From the NCBI GenBank assembly GCA_026874595.1, contig CM049309.1, positions 42,485,079-42,549,078 of the forward strand: a stretch of DNA of 64,000 nt. Direction: 5' to 3'. The notes below the pieces were generated by a model. The model searched no databases, was not told the DNA's origin, and was given only the letters and a program-made list of their open reading frames with translations. Shown piece by piece: positions 44,604 to 56,371 of the stretch (its first letter is position 1; each line of letters opens with the position of its first letter). A program made the position numbers and the translations under genes. The DNA is from Sipunculus nudus. Lineage: Eukaryota > Annelida > Sipuncula > Golfingiida > Sipunculidae.

Positions 44604-47466
44604 GGTTGTTTATTGTCCCCTACTTCTGCAGAACAGAGGACATTGATTTTGGTTTTTCTGTCTGTCCATCTGTCAGTTTCGTTTCCATGCGATAACTTTC
44701 CTAAATATTATCCAATTTCATTCAAAATTGGGTCAGAAATTGCTCTCATGCTAGACAAAGTGTCTGTCTCTATAATACAGAGACGGAAAGCACTGCATGC
44801 ATTCTTGTGGTGCCCTGTCTGATATTTCTAAATGTCCCTCCTTTGGCAAAATTACCAAACATAATCTAGCTAACATACCCTTAACTACGACTCCTTGTTT
44901 TCATGCTCAAATAAGAAAATGAAACCTATAATCCAGGTGCAAAGTTTAGAAGCGGTGCTCCAAGGTTTCTAGCCAAACATGACATGTTGCTTTAGGGTCA
45001 AGGACACAGGGAGAAACCAGTTTTCAAATTCCTTCCTCTAATTGGCTGTTAGGTTTTAGGCTCATTCATCATGGAAGTCCAACTTAATTCCAAGCATAAC
45101 ATTAACTGCCTGGTCCCTAAAATAGTGCCATCTAGTGAATAAAACAGAAAGTGCAAGCAAAACAATGGTTTGGAGCGGGCCTGGTAGCCACCTGCAAATT
45201 TTCTCGTTTTCACTTAGGCCAGACTTTTTTAATTCTTTGGTTTACGAACATGATTGACAAAAGTGATAGGTAGGAGGTAGGGGGAAAAAAAATTGGAACA
45301 AACCTGGATACTTGTGTTCGTGAAATCTGTATTGTACAGTTGGGTTATAAAATTCATATTTAAATGGCACTATATAAACCTGTATAAAATATATTAAATA
45401 ATATATAAAAATTAAATATTATTATCATCCTCTTGAGTTTTCCACATGAATCATGCGTGTGCCATGTTATTTCAAGCCATTCAAATGTCATCGAAGGTAA
45501 AATAATGACAAATAAAAGTTTAAACAGTAAAACTTATATGTGATTTCATACACACCTCAAATAAAACTTCAGTCACTGTCACTGCCAAGTGAACTGCCTA
45601 TTTTATAAAGTTTTACAAATTAAAGACCAGTCAAATACTTATACAAATACAGAATAATATATTTTTGTCAGATATGCTAAATATTCACTGCTAGCATGAT
45701 AGATTGAAGTTTTTAATTTTCAGTCGTGAAGGACAATAACAACGACAATATGCGACTTGCAGCTATTCACCTATTGTTTATCAAATCTCAACAACATGGA
45801 ACGCGAAATGTTTGATTCATGACCATTTCCTTTTTGGTGTTGCGCATGTTTGATAGTCCTTTGAATATACAACAACTGCTAATAAAATGAGGTTTCCATT
45901 GGAGATCACATTGAATTATTCAACTATTTTAAAATTTAAAAAGGTTTTAATGATCTTTATTTATTAATAGAGATCTGCATCTCTTACCACGGCCGTGACA
46001 CTACGTACCGTTCTCAGTTTAATATGCCGTCACTTGGTCACTGTCAGTCCGGTATTGCTTTTCGGCATCCATACACAACAAAGCTTCCATTACATCCGTT
46101 TGGAACAATTAAATGAATCCTTTCAAAGTTTCAGCATTTTAAATTACTTTCATTTTAGCTTGTTTTGACAATAAAAATACCTGCAAAGCCAATGCTTCAC
46201 ATAAACCCGCGCAACTAAGACTACAGATAGTCGAAAAAACTGCAGAAACCCGGTGAATTCCTGGAGTTTTCAAAGAGTACATGACGACCTCATGCAGTAT
46301 ATAATTTCATCTGTTCAGTAATTTTCTTTTAAGCGTTACAAGACTACGTTTTAAGTTTCGACAAGTTATAATATTTTTTATGAGTAAACTTGTGAAACTT
46401 AGCGAATTTGCAGTAATAAATAGCGTCTGACTTTGAGTGCAATAATTAGTCTTAAGAAATAAAATTGTTTGTATATCTAGCAAATTATTAACAGTGGCAA
46501 GCTGGTAAAGCCGCTATGCAACCAAACAATTTTCTTTTCTAATTCACATCTATCTATAACAAATATGTTTAACGAGGTAAATAAGCCCTAAATGCTGTTT
46601 TGAAAATGTACTGTAGTGCAGAAAACGAACTTTGAAAACTCTTCAAGAATTCTCAATTTCCCTGCTGAATATTTTGACTACTTGATGGCCAATCAATTGC
46701 ATTAATGGCCCAAGGATACCCTATTGTGATTGGCTTAAACCCTCCATCTGTCATTATGAAAGTGACCTTATTAGCCAATCATAAGAGTTCTAAGTTTGAA
46801 GTGATCTAATAAACACGGTCACTAAACATTTCATTTGTCAACAACCGTGTTGCATTCAGCGACGCAATATAAAAGGAAAAAAGTCAAAATGTCAATTTTA
46901 TTTTTTTTTCTGAAATGAGGAAATCGACGGTCGGTGGGTTTGTAAACTGAAAAATTAAAAAAGTCTGGCCTTATTAGAATTGGTTCACACACCCAGTTAA
47001 GACCCACGTTTGTTTATTTTAAGCTTATTATCTGATTTATCTAAATATCTGTGTCCTCGCTGGCACACCAATATTTTAAACAGAGTGCTCGTAAGCCTCG
47101 CTGGGAGGCTTACTAAGTAGGCTACTCTCATGCATACCTTGGTTGGGATTGGTTGTGGCATCCTATCTGAAAAATAATTCTCTACAGCTCGAAAACAAAA
47201 TTATCATAATTTGGTCAAATTTCTCAAAGTGTTTTAGTTTTTATGTTCGCCTGCAGATGTCTCCACATGTTATAGTGGATTTTGGTCCTATTTCACAATG
47301 TGTTACAGTTGTTAAGTTCGCCTGCAGATGTCTCCACATGTCATAGTGGATCTGATCAAGTTTTCATGTGCCCTCAAGATTTTCTCCACGTCATAATTTT
47401 GGTTGCTCATCAAGTATGAAAGACAATAAGAGCCCCAAAGTGGGGGGACATTAATTCCATGTTTTG
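44604..47466. mobile_element. Possible element with TGTCCCC ends, interrupted by a 1.75-kb insertion
   Basis: ATTGTCCCCTACTTCTGCAG at about 44605 and GTGGGGGGACATTAA at about 47440 are short inverted ends. The left end also has a GTCTGTCCATCTGTC tract. Between them sits the TTA-flanked element at 45217-46970. The shortness of the ends makes this call weak. Confidence 0.3.
45217..46970. mobile_element. PIF/Harbinger-like non-autonomous transposon, 1754 bp
   Basis: Ends GGCCAGACTTTTTTAATT and its exact reverse complement AATTAAAAAAGTCTGGCC, with homology of about 30 bp in all, are each flanked by TTA (45214-45216 and 46971-46973). A TTA target duplication is typical of PIF/Harbinger. There is no transposase frame, so it depends on another element or is dead. 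Confidence 0.75.
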
Positions 47467-47772
47467 CTTATTTCTGTATTTCCAAAAACTGTTAAATTTA
47501 GTTGATAAAAATTGTTCAAATTATTAATTTATCATTTAGTTGAATTAAATAAATGAAAATTTTTAAAAAATCTGATTTTTTTTATGAAAGTCTAATTTTT
47601 ACAAGCGCAGTGGTAACATATAGGCCCAGATAGGTCTGCTGGATATTTATCATTATAGGAGCTCGCTTAGACAGAATTCATTATATACAATGACATTACA
47701 ATGTTTGTTTTAATTCAGATTGTGGTTCATTGGTACAAACAGGTAGAGGCAGATGGGGTATTCATAACATCA

Positions 47773-47899
47773 GCACATCACTCAGGTGTTCAGCTGTTCC
47801 TCCTGTCTGTGACACTTGGTAGCCTGTGCAACATAAAGCCTCTTTTTAAACCATGGCAACCACATCCAGGGTCCCCATGGCAACCAGGGAGAAACATGT
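47773..47899 (+). ncRNA. Box H/ACA snoRNA candidate, copy 1
   Basis: The 5' hairpin has lower stem GCACA/TGTGC and upper stem CAGGTGT/ACACTTG around an internal loop. H box ACATAA is at 47831-47836. The 3' hairpin has upper stem CCATGG/CCATGG, and ACA is at 47894-47896, about 13-14 nt after the upper stem. A diverged copy at 48477-48602 keeps all these elements. The target uridine was not predicted. Confidence 0.55.
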
Positions 47900-48476
47900 T
47901 TTAGTCTGAAATAGAAAAAAAATAGTTCTTACCAATGACCATGAATAAAGGAAAGATAATATTTAGTGCTCCACCATGATATATTGCTGAAGTAATTTCT
48001 TTTACCTTTTCTATCGTAGTTACTTAGTTGTATACACTGCAAAAATGATTGCGGAGTCATCTTCAGTTTGAAAATTAATTCAGCTGTGTTTAAAATTTGA
48101 CGGCATCTTGTATCAAGATCTGTTGTTAAATATGTTCTTATAAATTATAATCACTTGGCTATGTTTTGTTACCACTTTTAACTCACATTTATGTCTGTTG
48201 TTTCAGGACAAGTTCAGAGTGATGAGGCTGGTCAAATTATATACTTTTATTTGATCAGAAGCTGAACAAGCCCATAAAAATTCATGGAACACTGGAAAAT
48301 CTGCTATGTGTGTGGTACCTCTAATGTTTTGATCATTGGCTTAATCACTGTTATGTTTACCAAGTATTGTTGGCAGTTATATGAATGAATGTACAGTTTT
48401 TCCATTTATATAGGATGCATTCGACCAGATTTTAGTTGCATTGTTTATCGAATAAATATGTATTGTATATACATGA

Positions 48477-48602
48477 GCACATCACTCAGGTGTCCAGTTG
48501 TTCCTCTTGTCTGTGACACTTGGTAGCCTGTGCAACATGAAGCCTCTTCTTATACCATGGTAACCCATCAATGGTGACTATGGCAACCAGGGAGGAACAT
48601 TT
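48477..48602 (+). ncRNA. Box H/ACA snoRNA candidate, copy 2
   Basis: Same stems as copy 1: GCACA/TGTGC, CAGGTGT/ACACTTG, H box ACATGA (48535-48540), 3' stem CCATGGT/ACTATGG and CCTC/GAGG, ACA at 48597-48599. Substitutions relative to copy 1 largely preserve pairing. It lies between candidate exons at 48207 and 48795. Confidence 0.58.
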
Positions 48603-49878
48603 CATTTTATCAAACATTGAACAAAAGTATTTTCTTGAAATACTTGTACAATTAAGATACTTCACTGGATGCATTCAGTTTATGTGTCATGTAGATTAAC
48701 ACAAATTTTTCATAAGTTATAGTAATAATCATAGTTGCTACATTTACTAGCAAGAAAATTCCATATTAAAGTCAGGGTATTTGTTTGACTTCAGTTTTGG
48801 GCTCTGACAAATGCTGGAGGGATGAATTGTCAGCAACACACCCTGCATTTCTTGGTGGAGTTGAGTAAGTGGCAATTGTTGATATTGAATGGTAATATAG
48901 GATAAAATATCCTGTAAATAAAATATGAGTTTAAATTAAGTATGGTTGTTAAGTTATAAGACTCATTGAACTGTAGACTGAAGTAATTGTTGTCTGGTAA
49001 ACATGACATAGCATGATATCAGGAATATCAACTGGGCTCACCAAGCCCATCACACAAGAGTCTGTCTTTCCTGGATGAATATTATCTATTAGTTGTTAAT
49101 CTAGCTTCCGCATGGGCTTAAAACCATGTACATATATATGTAAATATATATATATATGTATATATATATATTCTGTGCAAGAAACATTGAGGAATATTTA
49201 AAAAATAAAATGTACAGTAAAACCTTGTTGTTGTGAATGATTTAAGTTGAATACCTGGAAATCTCTTCTGATACTTATATTTTTAATCAGTATTATTGGA
49301 TGGTCGAATCTTGGATCTGTTGAAGCTTTTTGTAGATCCCATAGAATTTGGCACAACATGTTTTTACAATGCATACATACAGACTGTTATTTTATAACCT
49401 TTTTTGAAAAAAAAACTAAATCCTTAATTTAACATTTATAATTCCTGATTTTCTTTAGGATTTCTTCATGCTGCAAAGCAAGAGAGACCAATGGCTTTCC
49501 CATGTCTGGCTTCCTGAACAGGTAAGAAGGACATGTTTGCTGCTACTCAAGATGTTTCTTAAAGTTAATCTGCCAAGATGACAAAAAATGAATTATACGT
49601 TATCAGGGCACATTTTTGAGTTGATAAAAATATAGGAATTAATCACCATTGGTTAGTTTCTGCATGGTAACTCCTGTTAGTGTTGATATTGCCTTGAAGA
49701 AGAAATGGAGGTGTCAGAGAAGAGAAAGAAAAACGTGTGTAAGCATTTCTGGTGTGCTTTGAAAATAAAAGTATTTGGAAAACCATCAGATATTGCCTCC
49801 CTTGGCAGAAACTGGACAAAGATATTACTAAATCTTTTGTGAAAGGGTTTTTCATGTATTAATTATAGCAGTCAGACT

Positions 49879-50014
49879 GCACACACTTGCTGTTCAAGCA
49901 AGAGTCCTGTTCAGTGACTCTTTGACTTGGAATAGTGTGCCACATCAAGCTTCCTGTCATAACCTCATTTGGCCTATGATTTCTCCAATATGTGGTTGTG
50001 TTCTGGATACAGGT
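49879..50014 (+). ncRNA. Third box H/ACA snoRNA candidate
   Basis: 5' hairpin: GCACAC/GTGTGC lower stem, CAAG/CTTG plus AAGAGTC/GACTCTT upper stem. H box ACATCA is at 49942-49947. In the 3' hairpin, AACCTCAT pairs with ATGTGGTT with one mismatch, and ACA is at 50009-50011. The lower 3' stem is weak (TCC/GGA). It lies in intron 49522-50163 and is unrelated in sequence to the other two. Confidence 0.42.
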
Positions 50015-50810
50015 GTAATTAAATGTCAAGGAAAAGTGTGTTCAAGTAAAATACAGTTTAAATTTACAAAGAATTAAACTTCATGCGAGGCACTCCTGAA
50101 GAGCAGATCATTTTATGAGTGACCATCAGGTACTCAGACCTTGTAACTTTTGTCCATTAACAGAGAGATGCAGTGGTGCCATCTTGTGACTGAACTTTGT
50201 ACTACCATGAAACTGGATCAGGTTGAACATATCCCAGGGGCAGGCAATACTGACAGAGGTGCTTCTACCCTCAACATAGCCATCATGACAAAAGAAAAAA
50301 AAAGAGGGCAGTCAGTACACAGCAAGAGTAAGTATTAACAAAAAGTTTATTTGTAAGTAAGAGCACCAGCTGTGGCTGGGTAAATAATGTTTTGCTTACC
50401 TTTCACTTTAATATGATACTGATCGACAGATCCTACCTACTCCCCTATATGTCACTTATATGACAGAAGGTAGGATTTGTCAAACAGTATAATATTTGTT
50501 AGAAAATTATAGACATCTTTTCACATCATTATAAGCATGACCACTTCAAAGTGCCCTAATTTGCTTCTGTACCACTGTGGAGAAAGTTTGTTGGACTTTG
50601 GAAAATTTTATTGCCAACTGAATATTTGTAGGTTATGCAACCAAGGTACTTAAATAATGTAAAGTAGAATGAATGCTTTAAGATCAGAGAGAAAGGTAGA
50701 GTTAAAATTCACATTCCTTACTAAATTGCAACATTGTGATTGTGAAAAAATTATGGTGTGGAGACAACTATTATCAAATTGACTGGAGTACCTTTTCTGA
50801 TGTACATGAT

Positions 50811-50879
50811 CTGGGTGATGATGATACCTTTGTCTCGTTCGTATGACGTGTGATTACTAAAAAACATATCTGAACTCAG
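50811..50879 (+). ncRNA. Box C/D snoRNA, U30 (SNORD30)-like, copy 1
   Basis: Terminal stem CTGGGT/ACTCAG (one G-U pair), C box within GTGATGATGAT, D box CTGA at 50870-50873; 69 nt. The guide TGTCTCGTTCGT precedes a D'-like ATGA. Its 11-nt part GTCTCGTTCGT is complementary to the conserved 18S segment ACGAACGAGAC as I remember it. The fifth base before D' points to the same adenosine that human U30 modifies. It lies in intron 50328-51145. Confidence 0.75.
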
Positions 50880-51492
50880 ACTAGTTGGCTCACACCTAGA
50901 ATGGATTAGTGGTCCATCAGTTAAATTCTATTACAATGAAACTGATTAAGTTTCTAGAGGATTTATTGTTTCCTGAGACTTATGAAAGGTTCAGTTGGCC
51001 TTGAGGGAAATTAAGATGTTACAAATTCAGACTAAAATTTATAGAATTCACTGGTATTCAGTCAAGGGTGTTAAGTTCAGTGAAAATTAACAGTTTTTTA
51101 GATACCTAGACTGAACTCAGTGTCATTTATTTACATTTCAATCAGGACAGCATGAGGAGGATTCAAAAAGATTGGAATATTTGAACCCATTTGCACATTT
51201 GGGTACTGGTCACGGAAATAAGGTGGTCGAATGAAAGTTGGTGAGTGCCAATTTACTATTATCTTGAAGTGCGTAAAAGGTTCAATATTAATTATTTGTT
51301 TTGGATGGGATTAACGTACCTGAAGAGCTAGAAAACTTATAGTCTGTTTCACTAATATTAATGTCCACAACAGTTAGCAACTTGGTATTTATATAAATCT
51401 GTAAAAGAAGGTAGCATGCTTCACAACTGCTTATGAACTTACTTATGAACCATTGGTGTATTATGAATTGAAATTTTATATCATCCACAGAC

Positions 51493-51561
51493 TGGGCAAT
51501 GATGAAAGTATATGTCTCGTTCGTATGATATTTATGATTATATTCTGCATTTCTGAGCCCA
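51493..51561 (+). ncRNA. Box C/D snoRNA, U30 (SNORD30)-like, copy 2
   Basis: Terminal stem TGGGC/GCCCA, C box ATGATGA at 51499-51505, D box CTGA at 51553-51556; 69 nt, the same length as copy 1. It keeps the guide TGTCTCGTTCGTATGA while the rest has diverged, as expected for a functional duplicate. It lies in intron 51241-51809. Confidence 0.8.
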
Positions 51562-52245
51562 CCTCAAGCCCTGAATTTGTTCAAAGATTTAAATATTAAA
51601 ATTCCTGAATGTTTTGGACATAATAGAATAGTTACATCAGCTACAGGTTTCTAATTTGCAGAACTTCAATTGTTATGTACTTTGGTTGTAATGCCTTCCT
51701 TCATATGAGTTATAGACAATAAAATACATTATAAAAATTTACATTTAATGCATCTTTTTATATAAGGTTTGAACTCCTGAATCCTGATCAAAGTATTGTT
51801 TTTTTTTAGTAACTCCAAGAATGACACCAGGGAAGAACTGATTAACCTTTGATCCCTGCCCAACAACATAGAAATCAGACATCTGCTGTGTATGTTGTCT
51901 GGGAATGGCAGTAGACACCTGTGTGTAGAGGTAATTATAGGGGGTATGTCTTGCTCTTTCATTCTTCTTCTGTTGATTTGTATAAACCAGCAAAAATTTA
52001 AGCTATATTTTATTAAAAATTTGTAACTAGCGAAGACTGTATCAGTACAGTGGTATATCAGTCATACACTTCACATCACAGAGCATTCTTATCAATAATA
52101 ATATATTCCTCAAGAAAGGTTGTAGTACTAAGGCAGATGTTCACCACTTAGTTATCCATATCTCTTAGCATGTTTTGTAATAATTTTGATTTTTATGAAA
52201 ACTGCTGCAGTCGGGGAAAGGGAGCTCACATTTTAAGGCATTTTT

Positions 52246-54153
52246 TAGCTCAGCTGACTATAAGTCATCTGAGCTATAGTCGTGGTCCATTGTCCGTCGT
52301 CCGTCCGTCTGTCTGTCCGTCCGTCCGTCCGTCCGTCCGTAGATGTGGCACGTTTTGAAACCGTAAGACCTAGGAATCCAAAATTCAGCATAATGTTAGA
52401 TGCCCCCAAGATCTCCTACCAAGCTGAAAACTGGGTCTTTGCGACTTTATTCCTTTGGGAAATTAAGGAAAAACCTCAATTTTTTATTAAAATCCTATTT
52501 TCACACTTCAGGACTGCCTAATATCAAAACCACTCATATGTTTTTCCTCATATTTACCATAAATATTCCTTGATATAGTTCCTATGTACATGCAAGAAAT
52601 TAAGTCTGTAAAGTATAAATTCTTTAAGTTATGGGCCCAAACATAATGGACTGTAAAAAATCAGAAAAAATAATAACTCACTTAACATGAAAAATTTTGA
52701 AACTAGAGTCTATTTTCTCAAGTATATAACTATGTTTTATTAAGATTCAATTGTTTACCGAAAATTAGATCTGAATTTTGTAAATTTTTTAAGTTATTAG
52801 CTTAAAAAAAAAATCAGTACCTTAAATTTTGCCCACATTTGACCATGGCACGTTTTTTTCCTGTAAGCACCATTGATTTAATTTTCACAGCATGTAAACA
52901 TAAATATTTAGTTTGTCTAAATCTGAAATTTGAAAATAAAAGCTTGAAAATAAAGCTAGTTATTGATTTTTTTTTCTGTAGTCACTTGCTTTGATTACAG
53001 ATACAGGGTCCCACTCCAGGTCACTGGAAGTCAGCTATGCCAGGGTTTCTGATTTGTTACAGTCACTGGGGGAGATCCCCTGCTGTGACAGGTGTACAGT
53101 TATTCTCATATCACCACCCCAATCACCTCCCCCCCCCCCCCCCCCCCCCCCGCAAACCCAACCCACCATGTGTTATGCACTATTTGTTATTGTTTTCACT
53201 GTATCTCCTTAATTGTAATGCTGTTTCCACTCCGATATGCAAAAACTTTCCTTGAAAAAATGATTAAAGGTGTAATGAAGAAGATGCAATGTTGTGTAAT
53301 GTAGCATTTTTAAAGAAATCAATTTTTTTTAATGATTTTAACAAATATAATTGAACCCATCAGTATGCTTAAATTATTATAAAATATGAAGCACATTATG
53401 GATAAATAAAGACACAATTAAAAATTGTGAAATCTAAATCAAGTATTATTTTTAGATACTTATTGTTTTGCAGATTTAAAAGATATATTTTTGTGGTAAA
53501 AAATAAATAAACATTTGTATGCATGATGTGGTGTTATCTGACAAGATTGAGATTTATGATGATGCAGTTGAGAATTATGAATCAACTTTTATATTCAGAT
53601 ATATATGTTAAATTGGAAATGTATAGAAATATAAACTTAAATTAGAAAATAATTGATGAGATAAAAAAATGAGGATTTAATACAAACATTTGTTCATTAT
53701 TTTCCTGTCTCAGCAGAATTTGAGATCAGGCTTTGTTTGCCCTGTTTTATGTTGTTTATGAGCTCTATTTCAACTGTATACATTTCATTAAAAAAATACA
53801 TATATATTTAATAATATATATTTTACAAAAAAATAGATCCAATTGAACAAATGTGTAAACTACTGAAATGTCAACAGTTAATCGAAAAAACAACTAATGA
53901 TCATGGTAATAGTACAGATCATTTGTTCACAAACTGCTCCCATGCTTTAGTTTTAACATTAGGAAACACATGGTCAGGTCACAAAATATTTTTTGCAACA
54001 ATTTCTTGCTCATCAATACAAACCAATCATATAAACCAACCATGGCCTTTATTACCTCTTCCTCTTACACTTTATCTCCATTTGATATTATTTTAGATTT
54101 TTACCTTCAAGGTTAACATCAGCTGAGCACAGTGACCCATAGGTCCCTTGTTC
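52246..54153 (+). mobile_element. Repeat family R, copy 5, in snoRNA-host intron
   Basis: Starts AGCTCAGCTGACTATAAGTC with GTCCGTCC repeats and ends AGCTGAGCACAGTGACCCAT followed by AGGTCCCTTGTT. The second half contains the GTGTACAGTTATTCTCATAT block and poly(C) at about 53130-53152 that is also found at 6220-6900. There is no coding frame. Confidence 0.65.
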
Positions 54154-54304
54154 TTGACCAGTAATACAATCTCTGTGAGATAGGGACCTCATCTCTGATA
54201 ATATATGATAGGACCTCATTTAGAACTGTCATCAGTATTCTTGTTAAGTTCTTGTGCATGTAAAACTCATATTTATGTAGAGGAAAATAATAGATGTTCC
54301 TGAT

Positions 54305-54382
54305 ATGGCTATGATGATAATAAGCTGTGCACCACTCATAATGTCTTATGATGAACCAGTTACCACCAAGATCTGAGGCCAT
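54305..54382 (+). ncRNA. Box C/D snoRNA, 28S-guide family 1, copy a
   Basis: Terminal stem ATGGCT/GGCCAT, C box ATGATGA at 54311-54317, internal C'-like ATGATGA, D box CTGA at 54373-54376. The guide TTACCACCAAGAT before D is complementary to the conserved 28S segment GATCTTGGTGGTA as recalled. The 3' end lies 94 nt before exon 54477. Confidence 0.8.
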
Positions 54383-54629
54383 TGAAAAGCATCAAAGGAG
54401 ATGCAAATTTACCATGTTGAAATTTTGGAGATGAAATAGGCTTACATATTATTTGGTATATAACACTTTGTAACAGGTACTTTGGCGGATGATAGTGTTG
54501 ACCATGAAACAGCAGCAAGAGAGACAAATGAAGAAAATAGATCATGACTTCTGGATCCCTAAAAAAGGTCAGTTTATGATTATTTAGGATAAACAGTTAG
54601 TGTTATTCTTGAATTTGTTTTTCTGCTTG

Positions 54630-55245
54630 TTGCACACTGTGACACAGTGGGTAAATTTGTCCACCATAAGCCTGAAAAGCAATCTTTATAAAAAATAGTA
54701 AAGAAATATGAAAAAAATTCTAGTTGTTTCACGTCTATGGAAATTTGCTTATACAACCTTTCATGAAAGTAAACTACAAAAAATGCTTAAATCTTACAAT
54801 ATGATGGACAATGATGCTCTATAAATCTCGTTAACCTGATAAAGAATGAACAGAAACCTTAAACTGAGTCCATCTGTACACTTTATATCTTTATTTAATA
54901 GAGCTTGCTAATGGGAGATAATCTTATTGATCACCAGCCTGTGTTCTAGATATAGATAAAATACCAATATTTATTAAGAAAATTGTCAGTTGTTGCACTA
55001 AAGAAGATTAAATAAGAGCCATTAATAATTATATTATTGTCAAGCCCATCAGCATCAGTTGATTGATAAATAATCCCCCCATCTTATTTCTGTGCATTCA
55101 AACTTGGTTGTTAGATACTCCTGATAATTCATTGTGATTTTATTATTTTAATTCTCATAAGACATCTGTGATACTGTGGAAAACTCTGTCCACCTTAAGC
55201 CTGAAAAGCAATATCACCAAAAATTAGTAAAGAATTAGGAAGAAA
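54630..55245 (+). repeat. Direct repeats flanking snoRNA family 2 copy a
   Basis: TTGTCCACCATAAGCCTGAA at about 54659 and CTGTCCACCTTAAGCCTGAA at about 55187, with similar flanking AT-rich sequence, lie in the same intron about 528 bp apart on either side of the snoRNA. They could be a duplicated snoRNA remnant (CTGA at the right place, weak C box) or a duplicated intron segment. Confidence 0.55.
54803..54874 (+). ncRNA. Box C/D snoRNA, 28S-guide family 2, copy a
   Basis: Perfect 7-bp terminal stem GATGGAC/GTCCATC, C box ATGATGC at 54811-54817, D' box CTGA at 54836-54839, D box CTGA at 54864-54867. The guide AATCTCGTTAAC precedes D'; AATCTCGTTAA is complementary to the conserved 28S segment TTAACGAGATT as recalled. 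It lies in intron 54568-55301. Confidence 0.78.
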
Positions 55246-55839
55246 ATATCTCATTTAGACTATAACTAAACCATCATGCTTTTGTTCATATCTTTTGTCA
55301 GATCATTAAAGTTACTGCTCAAGGGAAGAACACCAGAGAAGATGCTGTCAGCAGGATCCCAGCTGTCTTGGATGCTCTAGATTTTGCACTGATATGGAAA
55401 CCTCGCACGCCAGTACCGGAAGGTCTAAATCAAACTTTTTTTAGTAGCAGTTATGTGATGTTTCTATTCAATATATATCCAGTGATTTGTACAAGCTTAG
55501 AAAATTTTGAACTTTTTATCAAAATGTTTATTTCTGATAACAATGTTATCAATGTTAATCCCATTGATTTCTTTTTTGAACACTCCCTGAAAATTAGAGC
55601 TTTGTTCAGCAGTCATTGTTACAAAAATACATTCTATTCACTCTTCATTTACATTCAGATCTGAAATATGTTTGTGAACAGTGTTTATGTTGAGCACAAA
55701 GTCACACTTATCTCTTATGTTTCTGTCTGGTCATTCTTGTCTGTGTCTGCTCATTCTTGATCCATGTTAATATAGGATATGACATCTATTCTGAATGTGT
55801 CGAAAAGCTAAATTAAAAAAGATTTAATTAATACAGAGA

Positions 55840-55918
55840 TGGCCGATGATGATAATATGCTGTGCACCACTCATAATGTCTGATGATGAACCAGTAACCA
55901 CCAAGATCTCTGAGGCCA
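55840..55918 (+). ncRNA. Box C/D snoRNA, 28S-guide family 1, copy b
   Basis: Stem TGGCC/GGCCA, C box ATGATGA at 55846-55852, D box CTGA at 55910-55913. The guide reads AACCACCAAGATCT before D, with two extra bases (CT) compared with copies a, d and e. Intron 55423-56148. Confidence 0.8.
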
Positions 55919-56371
55919 ATGATTATGTTTTTATACAATTGAGGAAATGTACCAAGTTATTTATAACTGTTCAGCATTAAGTTGAAAATTATATCCATAT
56001 CTATCTTATTTAGTCCATTGAGAACTCTGTTACCCAAACAATGCAATATTCATATTAAGATCTCACAAACTGTGCATGATATATTTAGCATTTGTGGGAA
56101 CAGATTGGTAAAATTGCGTATTAATGCATGGGAAACTTTGCTTTACAGACCATTCTGTGAATGAGAAAATGAGGAGCTTCGTTCGAAACCAGGGGTTCAT
56201 CCAGGAAGAGAGAAGGTTGAAGATTTAGGAATTTATAAGCTGCAGTTTTATTCAAATGCAGGTACTTATTGTGAATATATTTGCCCACTTGGCATGTACA
56301 TGTTTTTCATGGCTTTGGTTAGCTAATGTTTAGTTTGGTTAATTTGTAAAAAGAAATCAGTTAAATGATAA

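Noticed and set aside
47719-47904. Coding frame IVVHWYKQVEADGVFITSAH and onward as an exon
   Set aside because: Most of it overlaps the H/ACA unit, which is repeated at 48477-48602 without a conserved frame. A 24-nt exon 47719-47742 is possible but unsupported.
53037-53212. Proline-rich small proteins
   Set aside because: Translation of a poly(C) tract within repeat copy R5.
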